Assembly (NCBI RefSeq): GCF_001667145.1 | Contig: NZ_LZIF01000106.1 | Coordinates: forward strand, 1 to 64,000 | Source: Mycobacterium sp. 852002-51971_SCH5477799-a | GTDB taxonomy: Bacteria; Actinomycetota; Actinomycetes; Mycobacteriales; Mycobacteriaceae | Direction: 5' to 3' | Length of the DNA stretch: 64,000 nt | In this document: positions 25,394 through 34,392 of the stretch, piece by piece | Position numbering within the stretch: the stretch's first letter is position 1 | Layout: each line of letters begins with the position of its first letter | Translations under genes and position numbers: made by a program | The notes under the pieces: model-generated | Seen by the model: the letters and a program-made list of their open reading frames with translations, nothing else | The model's database searches: none | What the model was told of the DNA's origin: nothing

Positions 25394-26665
25394 TTATTCG
25401 GGACGGACGTCGAACTTGTCGAAGTAGAAGCCGAAGCGGCCGCGGATTTCCTCGGCGGTGGCACCGAAATGCCGCTCCAGTTCATAACGGATGCGGCCGT
25501 GTTTGCCGCGCGGATTGCCGTCCAGGTACCGCTGAAAGCCTTGTAACACCGTGGGCGGTAAGTCGACGCCCGCACACCGGTAAAGCCTCTCGAGCAGCGG
25601 AATTTCGTTGCCGTTCAGCTGATGGAAGTTGATGTCGATGCTGCGTTCGGATGCCACCAGGTCGCGGTCGCGTACACATGCGCTGAGCAGTCGGTGCACG
25701 CGGTCGCTCCAATACTCTAGCAGCCACCGCGGATCAATGCTGTTCCGGCGCAACCGATCCGAGTACGCCATCATGGTGATCGCCGACTGGATCACCGAAA
25801 CGGGGTCGCGGTGGGTGAACGCCACCGTCGCATCGGGGAATGTCGCGATCAGCGGACCCAGCTGCTCGCAGTGCTGCGGACTCTTGAGCACCCATGTCCG
25901 GGGGCCGCGCAGGAAGGTCAGCGCCTGCAGCACCCTTTTCATGTACGCATAGTGCCGAGTTTGATCGAGACTCAGATAGAAATCCCGCCAGTCTGGCACG
26001 CGCGCATGCCATTCCAGCACGTATGAGGCCAGATCGAGGTCAAGAAGCTCCACCTCCTCCTCGATCGCCTCGGGGAACCGGTCATGCATGGCGGCCACCA
26101 CCGGCGCGCTCGCCATCAACGCATCGTGTTCTGACTTGGCACGCGCGTAGCGGGGATCGATGCCGAAGATGTCCGGGCCCTGCCCGCGGGCGGGGATGGG
26201 ATCCTGGCTCTCCCAATACGGTAGGGCCCGTCGGCGCGGGTCGGCAGCGATGAGATTCACCAGATGCGTGGTGCCCGAACGCGGCATCCCGACGACGATG
26301 AACGGCCTTTCGATCGGAATGGATTCGATCTCGGGATACCGGTGGATGAGCTCGGTAAATGACAACCGGTTGCGCAGCAGGCGCACGATGCGTTGGCGCA
26401 GCGAACCGCGGGTGAGCCGGCGCAGGCCTTCGTCGGCGTCGATCGCCGCGACGTGCGCCCGCAGCCGGTCAGCGAAGCCGTCGGTGTCGCCGAGGTCGGC
26501 GGCTGCGGCTGTCAGGCCAGCCTGCTCGATGGCCTCAGCGAGCATCCGGTCGATGTCGAGGTCGACGGGCTGGGCTTCGGTGAATTCCAGGATCTGGCGC
26601 TGGACGTCGGTCAGCCGGGGCGCGGTCAAGTCGTCGAAGTCGATGTCGTCCACCACAGAACCCAC
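25394..26665 (-). CDS. sulfotransferase-family protein
   Basis: This encodes 423 residues from GTG 26665, chosen because GAGGGG lies 5 bp upstream; the longer open frame has low-complexity Arg/Gly-rich translation. The PAPS 5'-phosphosulfate-binding loop appears as VVGMPRSGTTHL (residues 124-135), followed by helical segments and a 3'-phosphate-binding region FTHRDPVSVIQSAI. The family transfers sulfate from PAPS to hydroxyl groups of lipids or glycans. About 120 N-terminal residues precede the core, as in the mycobacterial subgroup. It is first in the 26665-22681 operon. Confidence 0.85.
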   Translation of the reverse strand: MGSVVDDIDFDDLTAPRLTDVQRQILEFTEAQPVDLDIDRMLAEAIEQAGLTAAAADLGDTDGFADRLRAHVAAIDADEGLRRLTRGSLRQRIVRLLRNRLSFTELIHRYPEIESIPIERPFIVVGMPRSGTTHLVNLIAADPRRRALPYWESQDPIPARGQGPDIFGIDPRYARAKSEHDALMASAPVVAAMHDRFPEAIEEEVELLDLDLASYVLEWHARVPDWRDFYLSLDQTRHYAYMKRVLQALTFLRGPRTWVLKSPQHCEQLGPLIATFPDATVAFTHRDPVSVIQSAITMMAYSDRLRRNSIDPRWLLEYWSDRVHRLLSACVRDRDLVASERSIDINFHQLNGNEIPLLERLYRCAGVDLPPTVLQGFQRYLDGNPRGKHGRIRYELERHFGATAEEIRGRFGFYFDKFDVRPE

Positions 26666-26754
26666 CGGAACCCCTCTTCGACGCGCCAGGTCGTATGACA
26701 CAGACGCTAGACGCGACGGAGATGCATCGTGAATCGGCCTCGCCGGGGGTGGGA

Positions 26755-27141
26755 CTACAGGTTGGCCAGATCGTCGGGAACGTCGACCTTGTGTTCTTGC
26801 AGCGCCTCCAGGGGTACCACCTCGAGGGTGCTCTCGTGCGTCGCCGCCAACACCACCGGCGCGGCGCAGCCGTCGTGGTGAGCGCGTAGCCAGTTCAGCG
26901 CGGTAACGCACCAGCGGTCACCCGGCAGCAGGCCGGGGAACCGATACTCGGGAACCGGCGTCAACAAGTCGTTGCCGATGGAACGCTGGTGCTCGAGGAA
27001 TTCAGCGGTCATCACCGCGCAGATGGTGTGCCGCCCGAGGTCCTGAGGGCCGGTCGAGCAACAGCCGTCGCGGTAGAAGCCGGTCAGCGGGTCTGTGCCG
27101 CACGGTTCCAGCAGACCGCCTAACACATTTCGATCGGGCAC
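26755..27141 (-). CDS. DUF2237 family protein
   Basis: This encodes 128 residues from GTG 27141 (VPDRNVLGGLLEPCG). The pattern NVLGG.LEPCG.DPLTGFYRDGCC, then DLGRHTICAVMTAEFLEHQRSIGNDL and PGDRWCVTALNWLRAH, is that of DUF2237, a cysteine-rich small-protein family with solved structures but no known function. The longer frame to 27228 has no better start. It sits apart from its neighbours by 90 bp downstream and about 470 bp upstream. Confidence 0.85.
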   Translation of the reverse strand: MPDRNVLGGLLEPCGTDPLTGFYRDGCCSTGPQDLGRHTICAVMTAEFLEHQRSIGNDLLTPVPEYRFPGLLPGDRWCVTALNWLRAHHDGCAAPVVLAATHESTLEVVPLEALQEHKVDVPDDLANL

Positions 27142-27612
27142 CCGTTCAGTATTGCGCTCCCGCGGGTGAAGTTTGAAGTAATTCGCCGACTGCTTGTCAG
27201 GTTTTCCGATGCCGGATAGCGGCGCCATGCCTGTGTGGACGCCCGGTTAGGACGAGTTGCTCGAATCGCAAGGGTCGACGCCGCCCGATCAACCGGTGAG
27301 ACACCCTGGCGATGGCGGCCGTGGCTTGCGCGGCATCGGCCGCTTACATCGACTTGACTCAGATCGCAGCTGCGCGGCTTGTTAGATTGTCCGGCAACGC
27401 ATTTAGCACGGGATGGGCCGCATTTTATCTTCATCGGCGGGCATGACGGTATGGGCTCGCCGAGTGCCGATGGTCACGGATTGGTCACGATGACGAGCGA
27501 GCCCCACCGCTCGACGACGCCGATGACGGCACGGTAACGATCGTCATCTGAAGTCGTCGCGACGCGCTGAGCAAATCCCAGGGAATCGGCCCCGAAAACT
27601 TATCGTCACATC
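27142..27612. other. intergenic region, no gene seen
   Basis: These 471 bp lie between two divergent genes (DUF2237 leftward, GH5-like hydrolase rightward). All frames give only short translations with no recognisable family. Both promoters should lie here; I could not fix convincing -35/-10 pairs. The stretch just before 27613 is somewhat AT-richer than the rest. No strong hairpin or repeat was found. Confidence 0.5.
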
Positions 27613-28746
27613 GTGGAACGACGTACGGCCCTGAAACTTCCTTTGTTACTGGCCGCGGGCGCCGCAGTTGCCCGGATGCCGCGGGCCACCGCGGAGGAAG
27701 CGGGCCGGTGGTCACCCGAGCGCGCCAACCGCTGGTATCAAGCGCAGGGCTGGCTCGTTGGAGCAAACTACATTCCGGCGAACGCCATCAACCAGTTCGA
27801 GATGTTCCAGCCCGACACCTTCGACCCGCGGCGCATCGACACCGAGCTCGGCTGGGCCCAGTTCTACGGCCACAACACCGCACGGGTGTTCCTTCATGAT
27901 CAGCTCTGGGCGGCCGATCAGCGCGGCTTTCAAACGCGCCTTGGCCAATTCGTCGACATCGCGGCGCGCCATCGCATCAAACCGCTGCTCGTCTTCTTTG
28001 ACTCCTGTTGGGATCCGCAACCGCGCGCGGGACGTCAGCGTGCGCCGCGCGCCGGCGTGCACAACTCGGGCTGGGCGCAAAGCCCGGGCGCCGAACGCCT
28101 CGGCGATCCGAAGTACGTCCCGGTCATGCACGACTACGTGACGGCGGTGATGACCCAATTCCGCAACGATGACCGGATTTTGGGCTGGGACCTGTGGAAC
28201 GAGCCCGATAACCCGGCACGCCAGTACCGCAGCGTCGAACGAAGCGACAAGGAGCAACTGGTCGCCAACCTGCTCCCCCAGGTCTTTCGCTGGGCCCGGG
28301 CGGTGGACCCCAGCCAGCCGCTGACAAGTGGTGTGTGGCGCGGGGATTGGGGACAACCGCAGGGCCGCAGCGCGATCAGCGACATACAGCTCGCCAACGC
28401 CGACGTGGTCACCTTCCACTCTTACGCGGGCCCGGCGGGGTTCGAGAACCGGATCAACGAGCTCACCCCGCTGGGCCGGCCGATCCTGTGCACGGAATAC
28501 ATGGCGCGACCCCAAGGCAGCACCGTCCAATCGATTCTGCCGGTTGCCAAGCGCCGCAACGTCGGCGCCATCAACTGGGGCCTGGTGGCCGGCAAGACCC
28601 AAACCTACTTCCCATGGGACTCATGGGACCACCCCTACACCTCGGTCCCCAAAGTATGGTTTCACGATCTGATCCGGCCCGAGGGACGGCCGTTCCAAGA
28701 CATCGAAGTGCTGACGGCCCGAAAGCTGGCCGGTAGCCAGACCTGA
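27613..28746 (+). CDS. secreted glycoside hydrolase, GH5-like
   Basis: This encodes 377 residues from GTG 27613. An N-terminal export signal (RRTALKLPLLLAAGAAVARMPRATA) with a twin Arg precedes a TIM-barrel hydrolase. GWDLWNEPDN places the acid/base Glu at 197, and ILCTEYMAR places the likely nucleophile Glu at 295, the clan GH-A arrangement of GH5-type enzymes. Conserved WLVGANYIPANAIN starts the barrel. It probably cleaves beta-linked glucan or mannan outside the membrane; the substrate is not known. Confidence 0.8.
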   Translation: MERRTALKLPLLLAAGAAVARMPRATAEEAGRWSPERANRWYQAQGWLVGANYIPANAINQFEMFQPDTFDPRRIDTELGWAQFYGHNTARVFLHDQLWAADQRGFQTRLGQFVDIAARHRIKPLLVFFDSCWDPQPRAGRQRAPRAGVHNSGWAQSPGAERLGDPKYVPVMHDYVTAVMTQFRNDDRILGWDLWNEPDNPARQYRSVERSDKEQLVANLLPQVFRWARAVDPSQPLTSGVWRGDWGQPQGRSAISDIQLANADVVTFHSYAGPAGFENRINELTPLGRPILCTEYMARPQGSTVQSILPVAKRRNVGAINWGLVAGKTQTYFPWDSWDHPYTSVPKVWFHDLIRPEGRPFQDIEVLTARKLAGSQT

Positions 28747-28843
28747 GCTGGTTGTGGCCTCCGTCCCCTGGTCACGCCAACCAACACCAACCCGTCATAG
28801 ACCTTCCGGTAGTACGGTTGTACCAGCTCAGAAGGGGGCGGCG

Positions 28844-28882
28844 ATGCTCGTCGGTGTTTGTCGACTGCTGGCGGCACAATGA
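28844..28882 (+). CDS. 12-codon leader reading frame overlapping the DUF4185-like gene
   Basis: ATG 28844 is preceded by a strong Shine-Dalgarno (AGAAGGGGGCG) and encodes MLVGVCRLLAAQ, ending at TGA 28880-28882. That stop overlaps the ATG of the next gene at 28879 (ATGA). The large gene itself has no good ribosome site of its own. This looks like a leader that loads ribosomes and couples translation. It could also be coincidence; there is no other support. Confidence 0.4.
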   Translation: MLVGVCRLLAAQ

Positions 28883-30546
28883 CGTGGGAAAACCTGAGCG
28901 AAGCCGAACTGATCGCGTCGGCGGGCGGCGATCCATGGGCGATCAATCAGAGCCTGCAGGCGGGCAGCCCGTTTCAGATATCGCAGTTGGCCGAGGCCTT
29001 TCACGGGGCCGGTAGGCACACCGCCGAAGCCGACCACGCCTTCGAGGACGCGCGAAAACGCTTCGCCGCGGCCTGGAACCACCAGGATGGTGGTCACCCA
29101 ATCAACGACTCAGAAGAAGTCCAGCGGGTCATCAAATCCCTTGGTACGCAGTCTGAGAAGCTGCCGAAGATCGGCGCCGATCTGGAGTCGATAGCGGCTG
29201 CCCTGGCCGACGCGCAAAAGCAAGGGGCTCAAGAGATCGCCCTTCTGGACAGTGAGCTGCGGGGGCTCGACCGACTCATCGGCGCGATCAAACATGACTT
29301 GACCCTTGACCTGTCCGCGTCGGAACGCGCCAAATTGGAGAGGCTGAAGGAGGCTGCGCACGCCCAGGCCGTGGACGACGTCCGCGATGCCGTCAAACAG
29401 ATGACTTCGATTCGCAATGCCTACTCGGATACGTTGCGGAAGTCGATGGATGCCCTACACACCGACGGTTACGACCCTCCGAAACCCGTCGACGAATGGA
29501 TCGAGAGTCCGCTCAAGCCAGGTGAGGTGCGGGATCTTGGACCGGTCGCCGGGACCGGCGGCATTCCCGGCATCCCCGGCATCGGGGCGGCCGACTTAGG
29601 GGAAGCGGTCGAGGTGCCCGGGGAGAACGGACAGCCGGCGAAGTTGTACGCAATCTTCGGGGATTCGTTCACCGGCGATAAGGCCTACGACGGCAAGCAC
29701 TATCCGTCGGTGGCCGTCCCAGTCACCTTCGACGACGAGGGCCGTCCGCATTTCGGTGCGCCGGTGACCGGTCAAGACGGCCAAAACGTCTTGTTCCCAC
29801 CGCCGCCTGAGGCACCAAGAGGGACAGACACACTTCCTGCCGGGAGTATCCGGATGAGTGACGGCACCACCTACATGATGGTCGCGGGTACCGACAATCT
29901 GAACCCGTCGGGGGGATCGTGGCTTGTCAAGGTGACCAATGATCCTGGCCATGGATGGAAACCGATCCAAGGATCGTGGCGCCCCTGGACACCTAACCCA
30001 CCCAATCCCAATGACCCCATTCACCCGGGCACCAGCGCGACGAGCCAACCCACACAGATCAGCGGCTATCAAGCCAAAGACGGCACGGTGTACATCGCTG
30101 CCGACTCGTTCGATCGAACCCGAGGCGTGACCATGTACCGTGTGGATCCCAACCACGTCACCGAGCGCCAATACTGGCAACCCTGGAACGGAAACGGCTG
30201 GGGACAGCCCGGCGAAGTCGCCACCGCACCGATCAGCCGCACACCCTTCGGGGAGCTCAGTTTCAGGGAAGTTGGCGGCCAGGCGGTGCTATCGGGTTTC
30301 AACCAGGGCACCGGAAACGTTGAAGTCAGAGTGGCGAACGAGCCCACGAAAGTGTTGACCGTCGGGCCGACAGTTGTTGCGCAGCAGAGCAATCCGCAAG
30401 CGCCAAACTTTGTACCCCAGAACTACGGCGGATTCATCCTGCCGGGATCAACGCTGGATAAGCTGAACCTGTTTGTGAGTCAATGGAACACAACGACCAA
30501 CATTCCATATAACACCCAGGAGTTTCAGGTCAATGCGAACCACTAA
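28879..30546 (+). CDS. DUF4185-like protein with N-terminal helical domain resembling type VII secretion signals
   Basis: This 555-residue protein has two parts. Residues 1-200 are helical (WENLSEAELIASAGGDPWAINQSL, QISQLAEAFHGAGRHTAEADHAF) and resemble the putative signal domain at the N-terminus of mycobacterial ESX-linked effectors. Residues 220-555 contain KLYAIFGDSFTGDKAY, GGSWLVKVTND and repeated beta-strand blocks as in DUF4185, a beta-propeller-like domain. There is no Sec signal peptide, so ESX export is plausible. Two Sec-secreted paralogues follow directly. Function is unknown. Confidence 0.65.
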   Translation: MTWENLSEAELIASAGGDPWAINQSLQAGSPFQISQLAEAFHGAGRHTAEADHAFEDARKRFAAAWNHQDGGHPINDSEEVQRVIKSLGTQSEKLPKIGADLESIAAALADAQKQGAQEIALLDSELRGLDRLIGAIKHDLTLDLSASERAKLERLKEAAHAQAVDDVRDAVKQMTSIRNAYSDTLRKSMDALHTDGYDPPKPVDEWIESPLKPGEVRDLGPVAGTGGIPGIPGIGAADLGEAVEVPGENGQPAKLYAIFGDSFTGDKAYDGKHYPSVAVPVTFDDEGRPHFGAPVTGQDGQNVLFPPPPEAPRGTDTLPAGSIRMSDGTTYMMVAGTDNLNPSGGSWLVKVTNDPGHGWKPIQGSWRPWTPNPPNPNDPIHPGTSATSQPTQISGYQAKDGTVYIAADSFDRTRGVTMYRVDPNHVTERQYWQPWNGNGWGQPGEVATAPISRTPFGELSFREVGGQAVLSGFNQGTGNVEVRVANEPTKVLTVGPTVVAQQSNPQAPNFVPQNYGGFILPGSTLDKLNLFVSQWNTTTNIPYNTQEFQVNANH

Positions 30547-30568
30547 CCTGCCCACCGATAGGATTCAG

Positions 30569-31075
30569 ATGATCAATAAGACGCTCGCTGTCGCTGCCGG
30601 GATAGTCAGCGCTGTGGTGACGAGCTGCAATGCCCGCGCCGACACGCCTGCTTTTCCAGACATGAGTGGGTACTCACCCGTAAACGTCGCGGACTACACG
30701 ATCGGGCTTCCCAACACTGGGCGTGCACCGCTCAATACGGTGTATTTCCTTACCCCGGATGGCATCACATGCGATTTTTTCTCCGGAGAGGCGCAGTGCA
30801 CCGGCAATAATTTTCCCGCTATCCCGCCGGCCGCTGGGTCCGGCACGGTGAACGCGATCGGGACCACCTCGGGGCTGGCACAATCCGGCGACCCGATTGC
30901 CGCTAACAATCAGGTCTACGGACACCCCCTAAAGACCCTGCCCCCCTTGCATTCGATCACCGTGGATGGCGTGATCTGCGGGGTGGACAGCTCGGGTACC
31001 ACTGCATGCAAGGACCCCCAGGGCCGCGGCTTTGTACTGTCACCGCACGGGTCCGGCTGGCTGCCTCACGTGTAA
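30569..31075 (+). CDS. secreted mycobacterial protein, paralogue 1
   Basis: This encodes 168 residues from ATG 30569 (AGGA upstream); an ATG at 30533, overlapping the preceding stop region, is the alternative. The signal peptide is MINKTLAVAAGIVSAVVTSCNARADT. The mature protein contains DYTIGLPN, TVYFLTPDGITCDF, AQCTGNNFPAIPP and a C-terminal HSITVDGVICGVDSSGTTAC block. Four conserved Cys suggest two disulfides. It closely resembles the next gene, so a tandem duplication made the pair. No function is known. Confidence 0.75.
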   Translation: MINKTLAVAAGIVSAVVTSCNARADTPAFPDMSGYSPVNVADYTIGLPNTGRAPLNTVYFLTPDGITCDFFSGEAQCTGNNFPAIPPAAGSGTVNAIGTTSGLAQSGDPIAANNQVYGHPLKTLPPLHSITVDGVICGVDSSGTTACKDPQGRGFVLSPHGSGWLPHV

Positions 31076-31216
31076 TGGCCGACTAGGTGGCGCGTAGGCG
31101 ATTTTCCCCGGCGTCAGCAGTGAATGAATGGAAGATGTTTTGCGTCAATGCGATACGGCCGAGAGGGAATCATCGAACGGTTCAGTAGCGCGAGTCCCCG
31201 AAGCGAAAGAAGTGAA

Positions 31217-31738
31217 ATGTGCGTCAACAAGTTCATGTGGACCGGTGTGCTCGTCGGGACTGCTTTCTCAGTTGCATTCACCGCCCACGCCGACCCACCC
31301 AAATTTCCGGACCTGAGCGCCGATGCCCCCGTGAACGCTTCCGATTACACGATTGACATTCCCAACCCCGGCCGGCCACCGCTGCCAACGGTCTACTTTC
31401 TCACCCCTGACGGGGTCGTCTGCAACTACACGTCCGATCAAGCACAGTGCAGTGGAAATAACTTGCCTGCTATACCGCCTGCACCGTCACACCCGGAAGC
31501 GGGAATCACCGGGGTTAATTGGGTTGGCACCACTACCGGGCTGAAGCAGACGAATGAGAGCGAACCATCGCGCGTGATCGATGGACAGCCCGTCAAAACG
31601 CTTCCTCCGGGTCATTCGATCACCGTGAACGGCATCACCTGCGGGGTGGACAACTCGGGTATCACTGCATGCAAAGACCCCCAGGGCCGCGGCTTTGTAC
31701 TGTCACCGCACGGGTCCGGTTGGCTGCCTCACATGTAA
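31217..31738 (+). CDS. secreted mycobacterial protein, paralogue 2
   Basis: This encodes 173 residues from ATG 31217 (MCVNKFMWTGVLVGTAFSVAFTAHA is the signal peptide; GAAAG lies upstream). The mature part parallels the preceding gene: DYTIDIPNPGR, TVYFLTPDGVVCNY, AQCSGNNLPAIPP, HSITVNGITCGVDNSGITAC. The last 20 or so residues are identical to paralogue 1 except at the final position (His-Met instead of His-Val). The DNA there is nearly identical too, continuing into the 3' flank. This points to recent duplication or gene conversion. Confidence 0.75.
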   Translation: MCVNKFMWTGVLVGTAFSVAFTAHADPPKFPDLSADAPVNASDYTIDIPNPGRPPLPTVYFLTPDGVVCNYTSDQAQCSGNNLPAIPPAPSHPEAGITGVNWVGTTTGLKQTNESEPSRVIDGQPVKTLPPGHSITVNGITCGVDNSGITACKDPQGRGFVLSPHGSGWLPHM

Positions 31739-31830
31739 TTGCCCGCTAGGTGGCGCTTAGCCGGCTTCACCACCCGCTTGCATAGGTATGTCGATGGTGG
31801 CGGAGCTGAAATAGATTGGCGCAGAGTGCT

Positions 31831-32307
31831 TTACGAAGCCGCGAAGTCACCGACGGCGGTCATTTTGTTACCGTCCCAGGCGGCGGCGAAGCCGCCCGCG
31901 TTATATGCGCAATTCAGGATGATCGCCCGGTGTGGGGGACTTTGCATCCACATGTCGAGGGCCTTGTCGGGATTCGCGGCGGATCCGGTCCCCCAGAAGA
32001 CGATCTCACCTGAATACCTGCTCCTATAGCCCGCATCCGTGATACGCACCTGCGGCGAAGAGCCGTCCGAACCGATGTGCCCGTGTACCCCGCTGCGCAG
32101 CATGTCGTCAGCGTGCCGTTGGGCCGCTTCGGCCAAACGCGGGTCGTCACTGATGGCCGCGCATCCCTGACGAAGCTGGTTGATGCCGCTGGACAACACG
32201 GTTGCCGAATCGTCTGCGCGCGCTAGAAAATTGGACACTGTTTCGGGAGCCGCGATGAAGGCAATACAGATCGCGATGACGGCGATGATGCCGACTTTGC
32301 TGGCCAT
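31831..32307 (-). CDS. secreted CAP-superfamily (SCP/PR-1-like) protein
   Basis: This encodes 158 residues with a signal-anchor or signal peptide in residues 1-30 (KVGIIAVIAICIAFIAAPETVSNFLARAD). The mature part has CAP features: NQLRQGCAAISDDPRLAEAAQRHADDML, SGVHGHIGSDG, SGEIVFWGTGSAANPDKALDMWMQSPPHRAIILNC. These match the bacterial SCP domain with its His/Glu cluster. CAP proteins are exported and bind or cleave poorly defined ligands. It stands alone, convergent with the paralogue pair. Confidence 0.8.
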   Translation of the reverse strand: MASKVGIIAVIAICIAFIAAPETVSNFLARADDSATVLSSGINQLRQGCAAISDDPRLAEAAQRHADDMLRSGVHGHIGSDGSSPQVRITDAGYRSRYSGEIVFWGTGSAANPDKALDMWMQSPPHRAIILNCAYNAGGFAAAWDGNKMTAVGDFAAS

Positions 32308-32446
32308 GACGCCTCGTGCCGTGCGCTCGTTGTGCTGCTTTTGGTGCTCAAATGTTATCCATTTTCACCCGAGAACGATTGTGAATCGCAAATCCGTCCG
32401 CGCTCCCGACGTAGCGCGGACCGACACGGGTAGCACTCGAGCCGCT

Positions 32447-33520
32447 CTAGTGGCCGACGTTGTGAACGAGATCGATGGCGTACTGGTTCACGAAGTTGCC
32501 GGCCGGCGGGTCACCCTTGCCGCACGTCCCATCGGATTCACCCGGACGCTTGATCCACAAGTAGGCGTCGGCATGCGCTCCCGCGGTAGCCGCGGTGGGC
32601 GGAGTGCCCAGTGCTCGGCCGCTGGGGTTGCACCAATTGAGGTCGGAGTCGGGCGCCGGTCCGGCACCATTGCGCGACGTGTCGATCACATAGTGCGAAC
32701 CACTCGTGAGACCCGAAATAGCCTCGCCGTAACCGATTTCGTCCTCGGTGGTGAAGAAGTTCGCAGTGTTGATGCTGAACCCCCGCGCGTGGCCGACGCC
32801 GGCCTGGTTGAGCCTGGCCGCCATGTCGTCGGCCGTGTGCCAGCGCAGGTGACCCGCGTCGACGTAGACGGCCGCGTTCGGATCGCGGGTCAGCGTGTCG
32901 ACGGCGTAGCGAACCAAATCGAAGCGCTCCTGGCGCTGATCACCCGACAGGCAATCGGCCATGGCGAGTGCATCGGGTTCGACGATGATCGCCACCCGGG
33001 ATGCACCCACGCCGGATGCGATGCCGTCGATCCACGCGCGGTAGTCGCCGCCCGAGGCCATTCCACCCGCAGCGAAACTGCCGCAGTCGCGGTGGGGGAT
33101 CCCGTAGATGGCCAGGACCGGGATGGCCCCGGCGGCATTGGCATCGCCGACATACTTCCCGACCGTGCCTGCCGAGGAGCCCGGGACGATCCAGTACGCC
33201 TGCGGTGTATTGGCGATCGCGGTCAGCTCGGGGCTCGGCGGATCGGCGCTCTGCGCGGCGCGCATGGCGGCCGACGTCGGGTTGACGTAGAACGGCGCTC
33301 CGGCCAATGGGTTGCCGTCGGCAACCAGGCGCACCGTCGGGGCGGGACGAACCTGTGCCGGGAAGCCGACTTGGCCCATACCGATGACGGCCGCAACCGT
33401 AAGCAAGGGGGCGATCCACCGCGCGACTGCACTAGTAGCTGAGAACTTCACCTCAGAAAAGCTAGTGGTTCGCAAGTATCGAGCGCCAATCGCCGCGGCC
33501 CGATTGGTGCGGCCGGTCAT
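32447..33520 (-). CDS. celA1: secreted GH6 cellulase (CelA1-like)
   Basis: This encodes 357 residues; a GTG at 33451 is an alternative start just before the hydrophobic segment RWIAPLLTVAAVIGMG. The GH6 domain shows PFYVNPTSAAM, PVLAIYGIPHRDCGSFAAGG, VAIIVEPDALAMADCL, YVDAGHLRW, HYVIDTSRNGAGP and WIKRPGESDGTCG. It follows, as I remember it, M. tuberculosis Rv0062 (CelA1) closely along its length. GH6 enzymes hydrolyse beta-1,4-glucan by inversion. In mycobacteria this may act on biofilm cellulose. It is exported. Confidence 0.88.
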   Translation of the reverse strand: MTGRTNRAAAIGARYLRTTSFSEVKFSATSAVARWIAPLLTVAAVIGMGQVGFPAQVRPAPTVRLVADGNPLAGAPFYVNPTSAAMRAAQSADPPSPELTAIANTPQAYWIVPGSSAGTVGKYVGDANAAGAIPVLAIYGIPHRDCGSFAAGGMASGGDYRAWIDGIASGVGASRVAIIVEPDALAMADCLSGDQRQERFDLVRYAVDTLTRDPNAAVYVDAGHLRWHTADDMAARLNQAGVGHARGFSINTANFFTTEDEIGYGEAISGLTSGSHYVIDTSRNGAGPAPDSDLNWCNPSGRALGTPPTAATAGAHADAYLWIKRPGESDGTCGKGDPPAGNFVNQYAIDLVHNVGH

Positions 33521-33546
33521 TCTCGATGATGGCCACCGCCATCCGC

Positions 33547-34260
33547 TTACATGGAGCCGCCCATAGGACCTCCGCCAAGACGGCTGGCCGCAAAGGCTGC
33601 GCCCTGGTCGATCACTGCCATGTTGGTCGAGTACGTGTCATGCGCGGCGAAATTCATGCCCTCAGAGCAGATCGGGTCCTGGGCGGCGCACACCTCGATG
33701 GTCTTGGCCTGATAGAGCGGGCCGATGACGACCGGCGGCTCACCGAAGAAGTTCATCGCCTTCTCGTTGGGTAAGGCGAAGAGCACAACCGACGAGACGT
33801 GGTTAGCGATTTCCGGATCCAACGGTTTGGGCACGGCCGCCGGATCGATCCCAGTCGGCACGACAGGCGAGGTGACGAAGCCCATCACGGCCGCGCCTTG
33901 GGAATACCCGCCGAGCACCATCTTGGTGCTGGGACAGTCGTGCGCCATCGAAACGACGTGTGCGCCCGCGTCTCTGACACCGGCCTCCCCCGCGCTCGTC
34001 CAGTCATGGGTGGCGGGGTAATCCACCGGATAAACGTCGAACGACTTCGCGCCGATGCGCGAGTGCAGAGAGTCGACGAAAGCCTGTCCGGTCGGACCCA
34101 GACCGGGTGGATCGTCGGTGCCGCGGGCGAACACCACCTGAACGTCCGGACAGGGATCGGCGGTTGCGGCGGGGATGGCGGATACCAGCACACCAGCGGC
34201 AACGCTCGACGCGGCGGCTACTGCGCTAGCAAGGAGACCAGGGCTGTGACGTGCGGTCAT
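33547..34260 (-). CDS. secreted cutinase-like esterase/lipase
   Basis: This 237-residue protein has a signal peptide ending near ATADP (residue 35). The catalytic triad is clear: Ser 120 in GGYSQGA, Asp 195 in CAAQDPIC, and His 207 in NFAAHDTY, with disulfide cysteines near 37/109 and 191/198. Mycobacterial cutinase-like proteins (Culp) hydrolyse ester bonds of lipids and polyesters at the cell surface. It lies 26 bp downstream of the GH6 gene start and could be cotranscribed with it. I cannot assign which Culp paralogue it is. Confidence 0.9.
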   Translation of the reverse strand: MTARHSPGLLASAVAAASSVAAGVLVSAIPAATADPCPDVQVVFARGTDDPPGLGPTGQAFVDSLHSRIGAKSFDVYPVDYPATHDWTSAGEAGVRDAGAHVVSMAHDCPSTKMVLGGYSQGAAVMGFVTSPVVPTGIDPAAVPKPLDPEIANHVSSVVLFALPNEKAMNFFGEPPVVIGPLYQAKTIEVCAAQDPICSEGMNFAAHDTYSTNMAVIDQGAAFAASRLGGGPMGGSM

Positions 34261-34392
34261 GCGGCAGTTTGCCCAAAATTGCGAATTTTAAACCGCGATT
34301 TTCCGGCGGGCGCGCAGTGGCGCACAAAGTGCGCGTACGCAGTGGTCTCCCGGCTTCCAGCAAATCCGAACCACTGAGGTTCGTACAGTCTT

